Under the pieces are notes generated by a model. It worked only from the letters and a program-made list of their open reading frames with translations, was not told the DNA's origin and did no database searches. Shown here in pieces: positions 1-8,423 of a DNA stretch of 64,000 bases (position 1 is its first letter; each line of letters opens with the position of its first letter). The DNA is from an uncultured Erysipelotrichaceae bacterium (lineage in GTDB: Bacteria; Bacillota_I; Bacilli_A; RFN20; CAG-826), in contig CAMVEL010000008.1 in NCBI GenBank assembly GCA_947166565.1, positions 1 through 64,000 on the forward strand, in the 5' to 3' direction. The position numbers and the translations under genes are program-made.

Positions 1-200
1 GGCTCGACTGGTGTGCTCGGCGTGGAGCTGGAGGAGCTCGGTGCCGGCGTGCTGGAGCTCGATGGGCGGGTGCTGGAGCTGCTCGACGGGTTGGTGGTCG
101 GGCCCGTCGACTGGGACGAGCTCGAGGACTCCGGCGCTCCGCCGCAAGCGGTGAGAAGGATGAGGGATGATGCTAGGACAAGCAATTTTTTAGTTTTCAT
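1..200 (-). CDS. Lipoprotein N-terminus, truncated by window edge (Ser/Pro/Thr-rich linker)
   Basis: Reverse-strand translation from ATG at 200: MKTKKLLVLASSLILLTACGGAPESSSSS..., lipobox LTAC, SD AGGAGAAAAC upstream; not in ORF track because it runs off the edge. Confidence 0.85.
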   Translation of the reverse strand, partial: MKTKKLLVLASSLILLTACGGAPESSSSSQSTGPTTNPSSSSSTRPSSSSTPAPSSSSSTPSTPVE

Positions 201-338
201 GTTTTCTCCTTTTTTTGTTTTGTCCAAATTGACCAAGGGTTTCGATGGTCTTTTTCTTGATGGGGGTAGCGTGTAGGCTAGAGTTCATTGATTACTAATT
301 GAACTCGGTGATGGGGGTAAAGTCTCTAGGGAGACGCT

Positions 339-1736
339 TTAACCTTTGTTAGTTCTTGGGTACTCCTGCTTCGCCATCTTGGAGATGACTTCGCATAACC
401 CTTCGTTCTTGTATAGACCTTTTCTTTGGTCCACTCCCCATTTACGCTCGATCTCAAGCGCGGAATCATCTCCTCTTACAATACCGGGGACTTCCGAAAC
501 GGGGATTGATGGGTCGCCTTCATTATCGATTCTGATATTGAATAGGCCCCATTCGCTATCGGCCCTTTTGACCTTGAAGTTCCAACTTGTCCAGGAGATG
601 CCTTTCTCGTTGAAGAGGTCGAGGATCGTTTCCCATCCTTCATATGAGCAATGGGGGCACATCTCTCCCATGTATAGGGGAACGCCGAATTTGCCATTTA
701 GGATGTTTTCGACACGGTTCCTATATGACCTTATCTGCGTCGCGTCATCGCCAACCCCGCTATTCTCGTAATGGTGGAATTCGTAGATGACGTTTTCCCA
801 TCCGTAATCGCTGGGCTTTGGGAGGTTTTCCGCGGTCCACACGGATTCCATGATGATGATGTGGTTCTTATCGATGGCCCTGATGGCTTTATAGAGCTCA
901 TCGAAGTAAGCGAATTGGGTTGGGCCGGTTTCATAGGTGATGCACTCTGGATGGTCCCTATAGCCGGCGGGTTCGTTGAGGAGGTCGTATCCCGCGACGT
1001 TTTTATAGCCTTGGTAACGCGTGGCAAGCACTTCCCAGGTCTCGAGGGTGAACTGACGGAAGATGTCTCCTAGGTCATCCTCCCTCCATAACCAATCGTG
1101 TTGCCTCGAATCGATTGAATGGTCCTGTCCGTTTTGACTTCCGAAGGCCCCATGGAGATCGATGATCACGTACATCCCGTTCTCTTCGGCCTCATTGATG
1201 ACGTTATCGATCATCTCGAGGTGTTCGTATCTGACCTTCATATCCATCGAGTAGACTTCGTCTGGGTCGGGGTTATCCGAACGGAGGAGGTCGTAATCGC
1301 AATCGAAGACGTCCATGTAGGAGATGGGGAGCCTCAGGCAATTGAAGCCCAGGTCCTTGAGGTTCTTGAAGTCCTCTTTCGTAAGGGCGTTCGCGGAGAA
1401 GGTCTCAAGGAGGTCGAAGGCATCTTCACGACCGAATTTCGCGGTCAGCGTATTCATGGTCATGAGGAGGTCTGGGCTATCGGTGAGATCCATCCAACGT
1501 TCTTGGATGAAGACTCCTCCAAGATTGGTGCCCCGAAGGAGGATTTCCTTTCCTTCGTGGTCGATGAGCTTTTCCCCTTCCACCTTGAGGTAATCCTTGA
1601 CGATATCAGGGCCGGTGGAGGGCGATTCCTCTTTCGAAGATGAAGAAGTCGAGGAAGAGGTCCCTATGCTAACGCCACAAGAGGCTAGCGAAGATAAGGA
1701 AGTCGTCGCAAAAAGGAACAAAAGTGGCTTTTTCAT
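339..1736 (-). CDS. GH5-family glycoside hydrolase (cellulase/endoglucanase-like) lipoprotein
   Basis: GTNLGGVFIQERWM, NCLRLPISY, DLHGAFGSQNG, YDLLNEPAG and GEMCPH motifs; signal MKKPLLFLFATTSLSSLASCG supports start at 1736. Confidence 0.85.
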   Translation of the reverse strand: MKKPLLFLFATTSLSSLASCGVSIGTSSSTSSSSKEESPSTGPDIVKDYLKVEGEKLIDHEGKEILLRGTNLGGVFIQERWMDLTDSPDLLMTMNTLTAKFGREDAFDLLETFSANALTKEDFKNLKDLGFNCLRLPISYMDVFDCDYDLLRSDNPDPDEVYSMDMKVRYEHLEMIDNVINEAEENGMYVIIDLHGAFGSQNGQDHSIDSRQHDWLWREDDLGDIFRQFTLETWEVLATRYQGYKNVAGYDLLNEPAGYRDHPECITYETGPTQFAYFDELYKAIRAIDKNHIIIMESVWTAENLPKPSDYGWENVIYEFHHYENSGVGDDATQIRSYRNRVENILNGKFGVPLYMGEMCPHCSYEGWETILDLFNEKGISWTSWNFKVKRADSEWGLFNIRIDNEGDPSIPVSEVPGIVRGDDSALEIERKWGVDQRKGLYKNEGLCEVISKMAKQEYPRTNKG

Positions 1737-1848
1737 CTCGGCAAGATTATGAAGCGGGCAAAACGCTTTTGTTGCTTTGCCTCCTAACCTTTCGTTTTGG
1801 GGCCATAATCTTGCCATGAAAATGGCCTTTTTCTTTCCTTAAAAAGGA

Positions 1849-1888
1849 AATGGCCCTCTGCTACAAGGGGACGCAGAAGGCCATTAAC
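1849..1888. terminator. Hairpin terminator between GH3 and GH5 genes
   Basis: AATGGCCCTCTGC...GCAGAAGGCCATT inverted repeat with flanking T/A runs. Confidence 0.6.
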
Positions 1889-1909
1889 CTGTGGTTTTGA
1901 TAGACTCGA

Positions 1910-4900
1910 TTATTCTTCTTTCTTCTTCTTACGGAAACCGAATTTGAGTCCTGGGTGGAGCAAGACGCCGAAGTAGAGGGCCGCGGCGGCTCCGACGAAG
2001 CAGACGACGTTGAAGACGACGACTACTGGGGTGACCCAGTCAACGCCTGGGATCGTGATATTGCTGATGATGGTCTTGCCGTTATATGGATGGGTGTTGT
2101 AATCCTCAAGGGCAAGGGAAGCGCGTAATCTCGCGTAGACGACGTTCTTGACGGCGTCGCGGAGGGCGAGTCTAGCGCGAAGTGGGGTATCGTAATCGAA
2201 GCGGAGAGCGACCGACATACCGAGGTTGCCACCAACGCGGATCGTTTGATCCATGTTCATGTATTGGTTGTTGTCACTCCAGTCGGTGATGATCTCACCT
2301 TGGAAGCCCCATTCACCGAAGAGGACGCCTTTAAGCAAGGCAGCGCTTCCGCCGGCCCAAACGGCACCGACGCGGTTATAGGAGGTCATGAGGGAGTTGA
2401 CGGAAGGATTGTAGCCATTTCCTTTTTCCGCGTAGTCCTTCGCGGCAACGGAGAGTCCTTCTCCTTCGATGACGATGCGGAATGGCTCAAGGTAGATTTC
2501 ACGGAGAGCCTGCTCACTCATATAGGTATAAAGGGAATCACGTGAAGTCTCGGTTTCAGCGGCGACAAGGTGCTTGATGACCGGGAGTTTGCCATTAAGT
2601 TTAACGCCTTTAGCGTAGTTGGCGGCAAGGGAACCGGTGAGGAATGGGTCTTCGGAGAAATATTCGTAGTTTCTTCCGCCGAATGGGTTGCGATGGATGT
2701 TCATGCCGCAGCCGTAGACGCCGTATTCACCATGCTTGTTCATCTGTTCGCCCATTTCTAGACCGATTTCGAAGAGGAGGTCCTTATTCCAGGTTTGGGC
2801 GAGGAAGGCACCGCAGGGGAAGCCGACGCCGACTTGGCCTTCGGCAGCGTTGAAGGAACCGATTTGGGCTGGACCGTCAAGGGAGGTCGAGCTTGGATAG
2901 CCAATGGCATCGAGGGCCCTGGTATTCGGGTGGGCGTTGGAGACAAAGGCCCTAGCGCTAGCGTAATCGATTTGGCCAAGGAGTTCGTTCCAGGAAGCCT
3001 CGTCATCGAAATGTTCTGCGAAATAGTAGCCATCTTCCGTAAGGGTGATGCCATCACTATCATAGAGTTTGCGGTTTCCGCCTTGCTCCCAAGCGAAGGA
3101 ATTGTCTAGGTCTAGAGGATCGCCGAATTCGTCTTCGGTAGCTTCGTTCCAGGCCTGCGCTTTGACTTGCGAGGTGGATCCGCTTCCGGCGAATGTGACC
3201 AAGCCAAGTGTCTTCTCATCCATCGCGCGGCCGGTTGCTTTATCATGGGTTGAAGTCTGTTTGACTGGTTCCGATGGCATATTGGAACGGGAGATATAAG
3301 CGATATCCCATCCGGCGACATCGAGGCCATCGACGGCCCTGCCATCGATTGCGTCCTCACCAGTGAAGAGATTCCTAATCGTTTCGCCCGTGTGGGTATC
3401 CTTATCAAGAATCAAGGTAGAGGCGACGTTATATTCGAAGACGCCGTCTTTCTTGTTGCTATCTCCGACGAAGAGGACTTCGGCGGTGGTATGGGAATCG
3501 GTGCCAAGGCGTAAGCGATAGGTGCCTTTATCGATTTCATAGGTTGCTTGACCGTTATTGTTCTTGTCATAGCAATCGTAGGAAGCGAAATCCCTGGCGT
3601 TGACATGGAGAGTTACGGTTTCGGTTTTGCCCGGGGCAATCGATCCGGTTTTCTCGAAGTCGACGAGTTTGACGGCACTCTTTTCGATGCCATTATTGAT
3701 GTATGGGGCCTCTAAATAGAGCTCAACGACATCTTTGCCAGTCCATTTGCCAGTGTTCTTGACGGAGACTTCGATATCGATTTTTCCATCGGCTTCCATA
3801 GCGGAGCCAGAGGCTTTGGAAACGGAATTGACTGTCCATTCGAAGTTGGTGTAGGACTGTCCATAACCGAACGGGAATTGGACGACGGCATCATAGCCAT
3901 TGGCATTGCCATCGAGCAACGGGCGGGACTTATTTGCGAATTTACCCATCGCGTCCGCGGTCTCATAATAACGATAACCGACATAGATTCCTTCAATATA
4001 ATCGACATAAGGAAGGGATGGGCGGCGGTTAAGACCGGCGTTGGTCGATTGGTTGGCGCCGTATTCGGCCGTATTGGAGAAGAAACTTACGCCTTCATAT
4101 CCGCAATATTCATAGGCGACGTTTTGCTTGAAGTCATATGGGAGGATATCCGCGAGGTGTCCAGAAGGAGAAACTTCGTTACCATCCATATCTTCGCCAT
4201 AAAGGACATAAGGGATGGCCTTCGCGCCTTGGGTGCCGGTTGGCCCGATGAGGAGAGCGGCATCGATATTCGGAATGGTCTCAAGGAAATCCATCTGGAA
4301 GGGGTTCGTGGAATTGATGATGACGACCGTCTTATCAAAATGGGTGGTCGCGTATTTCAACAATTCTTCCTCTTCGGTCGAGATTTGGAGATCATGACGG
4401 GAATTATCGATGACATTGCCGTTTTTGTATTGGATTTCCGGCATATCCTCGGATTCGCCGCCTTGACGTCCGATGACGACGATCGCCGTATCGGAGAAAT
4501 CATAAGCTTCCTCAAGAAGGGTCTGATATTTGGCGTTGCCTTCGATCTTCGGATCGTAGAGGTCGAATCTATGACCGTCTGATTCGCGGTGCATATGAAG
4601 GGTATCGATATCCGGGTTCGCCTTTGGGGAGGAAACCGTTTTGTAATAATCGAGGAGGTCATGGTTGACTTCGATGCCATAATCCTCAAGGGCATCGGCG
4701 ATGCCTGAGAGCTTGAAATTATCGACTTTGCTTGGGGAAACCATGCCCGAACCAGATCCACCATGGAGCCAGTTGACGGAAGCCCACCCGAGCAAATTTA
4801 AGGAGATGTCCCAGCTCTTTTCTAGTGGAAGGGCGTTGTTCTCGTTCTTTAAAAGGACGATGCCATCGGTGACGGCTTTCTTAGCAAGCTCGTTTCCGGC

Positions 4901-5068
4901 GGCCTTCTCCTCTTTTCCTCCTCCTTGGTCAATGACTGTTGGAGGAACGAGCAAACCTTTGATTGGGGTTTCGAATTGGGCATAAAGATTATCCGCTACG
5001 ATTGGGGTCGCAATCGCCAAAACGGCGACGACCGAGCAGATGATTCTCGTAGGAAGTTTTTTAATCAT
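1910..5068 (-). CDS. GH3-family beta-glucosidase-like enzyme with reversed domain order, N- and C-terminal TM segments
   Basis: GIVLLKNENNALPL near the N-terminus (usually C-terminal domain), then Fn3-like region, then catalytic GFQGEIITDWSD; C-terminal hydrophobic helix followed by RKKKKEE. Confidence 0.9.
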   Translation of the reverse strand: MIKKLPTRIICSVVAVLAIATPIVADNLYAQFETPIKGLLVPPTVIDQGGGKEEKAAGNELAKKAVTDGIVLLKNENNALPLEKSWDISLNLLGWASVNWLHGGSGSGMVSPSKVDNFKLSGIADALEDYGIEVNHDLLDYYKTVSSPKANPDIDTLHMHRESDGHRFDLYDPKIEGNAKYQTLLEEAYDFSDTAIVVIGRQGGESEDMPEIQYKNGNVIDNSRHDLQISTEEEELLKYATTHFDKTVVIINSTNPFQMDFLETIPNIDAALLIGPTGTQGAKAIPYVLYGEDMDGNEVSPSGHLADILPYDFKQNVAYEYCGYEGVSFFSNTAEYGANQSTNAGLNRRPSLPYVDYIEGIYVGYRYYETADAMGKFANKSRPLLDGNANGYDAVVQFPFGYGQSYTNFEWTVNSVSKASGSAMEADGKIDIEVSVKNTGKWTGKDVVELYLEAPYINNGIEKSAVKLVDFEKTGSIAPGKTETVTLHVNARDFASYDCYDKNNNGQATYEIDKGTYRLRLGTDSHTTAEVLFVGDSNKKDGVFEYNVASTLILDKDTHTGETIRNLFTGEDAIDGRAVDGLDVAGWDIAYISRSNMPSEPVKQTSTHDKATGRAMDEKTLGLVTFAGSGSTSQVKAQAWNEATEDEFGDPLDLDNSFAWEQGGNRKLYDSDGITLTEDGYYFAEHFDDEASWNELLGQIDYASARAFVSNAHPNTRALDAIGYPSSTSLDGPAQIGSFNAAEGQVGVGFPCGAFLAQTWNKDLLFEIGLEMGEQMNKHGEYGVYGCGMNIHRNPFGGRNYEYFSEDPFLTGSLAANYAKGVKLNGKLPVIKHLVAAETETSRDSLYTYMSEQALREIYLEPFRIVIEGEGLSVAAKDYAEKGNGYNPSVNSLMTSYNRVGAVWAGGSAALLKGVLFGEWGFQGEIITDWSDNNQYMNMDQTIRVGGNLGMSVALRFDYDTPLRARLALRDAVKNVVYARLRASLALEDYNTHPYNGKTIISNITIPGVDWVTPVVVVFNVVCFVGAAAALYFGVLLHPGLKFGFRKKKKEE

Positions 5069-5195
5069 ATCTCAAGACATCCTTTCCTTTTGAATCGACG
5101 TCTTCTTATCCTTCAAACGAATGGGCAAAAGAAGAACGTGACCTTTGGTTGGCTTCATTTTAGATAAACCTACATCTTAGGAAACAGCAAACGCC

Positions 5196-5243
5196 TAACC
5201 TTGTTTTATTCCTTCCTAACCTTCTTAGGCATTTCGTAACCTT
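5196..5243 (-). promoter_or_regulatory. Three phased AAGGTTA repeats upstream of GH3 gene
   Basis: TAACCTT on + strand at 5196, 5217 and 5237 (21 and 20 nt spacing). Confidence 0.4.
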
Positions 5244-5272
5244 ATACGGCCTAAAACCGCATAATAAACGAC

Positions 5273-5290
5273 ATGGAAAGCGTTTTCATA
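5273..5290. promoter_or_regulatory. cre/LacI-type operator-like site
   Basis: ATGGAAAGCGTTTTCATA; resembles the TGAAAGCGTTTTCA site upstream of oppA. Confidence 0.45.
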
Positions 5291-5302
5291 TGTATTTACA
5301 TC

Positions 5303-5330
5303 TTGCATTCCGTTTTTTTAGGACTATAGT
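5303..5330 (+). promoter_or_regulatory. Sigma70-type promoter of small ORF
   Basis: TTGCAT - 16 nt - TATAGT upstream of strong SD/ATG at 5398. Confidence 0.5.
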
Positions 5331-5397
5331 CATGCACCTTTGCTTTGGAAGTGAGCAAGGCAAAGGCAATCAAATTACATAGAAAGGAGGGCATAAA

Positions 5398-5550
5398 ATG
5401 AGCCAATTGATCAAAAGCGCCTTGTCTCGTTTGACGGGACAAAAGAAAGAGCGTAAGGGCCGTGAATTCCGCCGCTTCCTTGAGAATACAGTCGTTGAAT
5501 CATACGGGTATAACCTCATGGAGGGCATCCATTCGGACTTGATGTTCTAA
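5398..5550 (+). CDS. Small basic protein (50 aa), unknown function
   Basis: ATG preceded by GAAAGGAGGGC SD; MSQLIKSALSRLTGQKKERKGREFRRFLENTVVESYGYNLMEGIHSDLMF; followed by a terminator hairpin. Confidence 0.65.
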   Translation: MSQLIKSALSRLTGQKKERKGREFRRFLENTVVESYGYNLMEGIHSDLMF

Positions 5551-5570
5551 TTAGGGCATCGTGAACGCGG

Positions 5571-5597
5571 TCGAGGCAAGTGAGCCTCGCTTTTTTA
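5571..5597 (+). terminator. Rho-independent terminator after small ORF
   Basis: CGAGGC-AAGTGA-GCCTCG followed by CTTTTTTA. Confidence 0.75.
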
Positions 5598-5730
5598 TTC
5601 ATAGAAAAAATAGGCGATGCATTACATAGTTTTTTACATAAAACGCGGATAAAAAATCTAATAGTCACCAAAGGCTTTTTGGTTGTATACTATGCAAGCG
5701 CGAAAGCGCGAATCCTTTATTATTGAAGTT

Positions 5731-5813
5731 GCGGGCGTGGCGGAATAGGCAGACGCGTATGACTTAGGATCATATGGGCAACCGTGCAGGTTCGATTCCT
5801 GTCGCCCGCACCA
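5731..5813 (+). tRNA. tRNA-Leu (anticodon TAG), CCA encoded
   Basis: GCGGGCG/CGCCCGC acceptor stem, GGTTCGATTCC T-arm, loop CTTAGGA, variable arm, CCA end. Confidence 0.95.
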
Positions 5814-5929
5814 TATGCAGACTACAGTCCTGATACATTCGGGGCTGTTTTTTTATTTCTAACGTCTTTGCGTTTCGACAAATATTGATTATTAATCACA
5901 AATATGTGTACTTCTAGTTGAACAAGTAG

Positions 5930-6298
5930 ATGCGCATCATGATTGATAAAAATGACATTTTAATTTACAACACGCCTAACGGGAATTCTAACGTCGAAGT
6001 CTATTTATGCGACGAGGATATTTGGATGACCCAAGCTGCGCTCGCCGATCTTTTTCAGACTTCAAGAAACAACATTACGATGCATATCCAAAACATCTAT
6101 AAGGAAGACGAGCTTATGGAAGAGTCAACTATTAAGTTGGACTTAAAAGTTCAAAAAGAAGGATCGAGAACCGTTAAAAGGGCCTCGACCATAATTCCTA
6201 ATGGTGTTCCGAAAATAAAAACTTTTTCAAAACACCGAATTAATTTCTTTCAAAACACCGAAAATGATTGGTATCAAATCACTAATTCATACCCATAG
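5930..6298 (+). pseudogene. rhuM-family (virulence RhuM/Fic-neighbour type) N-terminal fragment
   Basis: DDILIYNTPNGNSNVEVYLCDEDIWMTQAALADLFQTSRNNITMHIQNIYKEDEL is typical of RhuM N-termini; reading frame loses family resemblance after VQKEGSRTVKR and stops early. Confidence 0.65.
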
Positions 6299-6348
6299 GA
6301 TTTTAATCTTTCAATGCAATTGTATTGAAGGTTTTTTCTTAATTATAC

Positions 6349-6699
6349 CTATCTAGCAAGGCGATATTTCATTCTGATTTCCAAAGGAATCTGTACCCCG
6401 CTTTTGTTAATGAGGACGTCGCGATTGAATTCATCGCCGACATGAAGATCTTCTGCGGCGAAGACATCGAGGTGTTTTCCTTCGTCGTCATGGGTATGGA
6501 AACGGACCGATAAAACACCATCGAGAGATTGGGCCACGATGACCCAATCCTTAATCTCGCCTTTTTCTTCGACTCCCCTATATTTGGTCTCACCAAAAGC
6601 GTTAAGGCGGAAAACATTACGCGAAAGCTCGAATCCTCCGCCTTTGACATAAAGTTCTATTTCGGGAACACCCTCGCTTCTATCCATTAAATCATCCAT
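6349..6699 (-). CDS. Hypothetical protein (~116 aa)
   Basis: Start at MDDLMDRSEG supported by SD AGGAGAGTCGTT-ATG. Confidence 0.7.
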   Translation of the reverse strand: MDDLMDRSEGVPEIELYVKGGGFELSRNVFRLNAFGETKYRGVEEKGEIKDWVIVAQSLDGVLSVRFHTHDDEGKHLDVFAAEDLHVGDEFNRDVLINKSGVQIPLEIRMKYRLAR

Positions 6700-6782
6700 A
6701 ACGACTCTCCTAGATCTTTTAGCAAAGTATAAGCCACGTTGTTTTTTAGACAATAGATTTTAATTCCCTTCAAAACATATGA

Positions 6783-6827
6783 AAAACACCTACGTTTCCC
6801 GTTAAGTTAGCAAACGGTAGGTGTTTT
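6783..6827. terminator. Hairpin between convergent/tandem genes
   Basis: AAAACACCTAC...GTAGGTGTTTT. Confidence 0.65.
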
Positions 6828-8301
6828 AGATAATATGACGGTAAAGGGAGATGGGGATTTTGTCATAGCCTTCCTTGATGACTTCCTCATAGTTAGCTAG
6901 GGAATCCTCAAGACATTTTTGGACCATCTCATTATTCTTCTCCGCTATTACGAAATGGCATTCCTCGCTTGCTAGATAAACAAGGAACTTATCCCTTGAG
7001 AAATCGGAGGCGATTGGCATATGGTTGCCTTGGCAAGCGAAATCCGGATAACCGATCTTCGCGCCTAATTGCAAATAATAGGCGGGGGTTACGTCTATGC
7101 AGATGATATGGCCATCTTTATCGTTCTCATTTATTGAGGAGAGGATATAGTCCGTAGTCCTTCTTTCTTCTTCATAATGGTTGAAACAAACGAGGAAATT
7201 TGTCCCACAGGCGACGATAAAGGCAAGGGACAAAATACCGGTTGTCACTTTTCTTGGAACGTCCTTCTCCTTAACCGGAATATAAAGGGAAGCAAGAAGA
7301 GGGATTATGACCACGAAATAATCGAAGGTAACGATAAGGTAATGAGGGAAATTCACGATGACGATTTGGATGAGGAAAATGATCGCCAAAGTGATAATCA
7401 CAAAGGCCATGTATTCGATTTTGATGGTTTTCCTTTTGAATATGAGCAAAAGGATCGTGGCGATTGTGAAACCGAATATCGCCATTAGGGAAACCGGAAG
7501 CATGTCGTATTTGTTCACCTTGCCAACATAACGGAAATTGGCAAGGAAGGCGGCATCCGCCATCTGCTTGAAGAATCCGCCTGCGAAAGCGTGGATAAAT
7601 GGGGGTAAGCACATCAACAATAGACCACCGATGCAAAGCAAGGCGTCACGAAGAAGAATCTTCCATTTCCTTTGCCTGAGGCACCTTAAGGCGTAATAAA
7701 TAACAAAGGCCAAGGCCACCATTGCATCGGTCATGCGGAGATTCAAGGCAATTCCAGCGACTATTCCTGCAAAGATGTTGCCAATCATGAAATCATTATC
7801 GCTTTCCCTAACGAATCCGCGGGCGTAGAAATAGATCATAATGGCCATGAAGGGCATTTCCAAATCGGCATCCGCCGGAGCTTGCCCGAAGGCGCAATAT
7901 AATCCGCCGAAAAGCATCAAGGCCCAAAGAATCGTTAGGTATCTCGCCTTGAATTCCCTCATCGCCAAAATCAGGAAAGCGAAATTTACGCTCATGATAA
8001 GGACCTGGAAGAAGAATAAACCAGTTCTCCCCAAGACCCCGGAAATGGCCGTGTAGTAGAAAATATATAGACCCTTATGATCGTAAATTTCGATATATGG
8101 GGTCCTTCCTTCCGCCATCGACTTACCCATGACATAGAAAATCGAGGAGTCGTTGTAATACTGGGCTAAGGAAAACCGGGGGAAGAGGAAAGAGGTAATC
8201 TGCGAGGATACCATTATTACTATAAAAGCGAATAGAAAGGAAAAGACGATAAGGGAGATAACCTTATGACTTTCGATGAATGCGATTAACTTTTCTTTCA
8301 T
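6826..8301 (-). CDS. Polytopic membrane protein, possible GT39/ArnT-like glycosyltransferase
   Basis: Many TM helices; MGKSMAEGRTPYIEIYDHKG periplasmic-loop motif resembles dolichyl-P-mannose-type transferases; start at MKEKLIAF. Confidence 0.65.
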   Translation of the reverse strand: MKEKLIAFIESHKVISLIVFSFLFAFIVIMVSSQITSFLFPRFSLAQYYNDSSIFYVMGKSMAEGRTPYIEIYDHKGLYIFYYTAISGVLGRTGLFFFQVLIMSVNFAFLILAMREFKARYLTILWALMLFGGLYCAFGQAPADADLEMPFMAIMIYFYARGFVRESDNDFMIGNIFAGIVAGIALNLRMTDAMVALAFVIYYALRCLRQRKWKILLRDALLCIGGLLLMCLPPFIHAFAGGFFKQMADAAFLANFRYVGKVNKYDMLPVSLMAIFGFTIATILLLIFKRKTIKIEYMAFVIITLAIIFLIQIVIVNFPHYLIVTFDYFVVIIPLLASLYIPVKEKDVPRKVTTGILSLAFIVACGTNFLVCFNHYEEERRTTDYILSSINENDKDGHIICIDVTPAYYLQLGAKIGYPDFACQGNHMPIASDFSRDKFLVYLASEECHFVIAEKNNEMVQKCLEDSLANYEEVIKEGYDKIPISLYRHII

Positions 8302-8423
8302 AGCAAGTGGATAAATAATAGGGATTTCTCCTTCTTTTCGCAATGGCGCGCGCAAACATGGGTCTATAGTTTTAAAGTCTCTTCGTGGTAAAATGCCTAA
8401 AGACGAAAAAGGCAAAAATCTTT

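Noticed and set aside
13-276. 87-aa plus-strand ORF
   Set aside because: Antisense to a clear lipoprotein N-terminus with SD and lipobox on the minus strand
3878-4582. 234-aa plus-strand ORF within GH3
   Set aside because: Antisense shadow ORF of a well-supported GH3 gene
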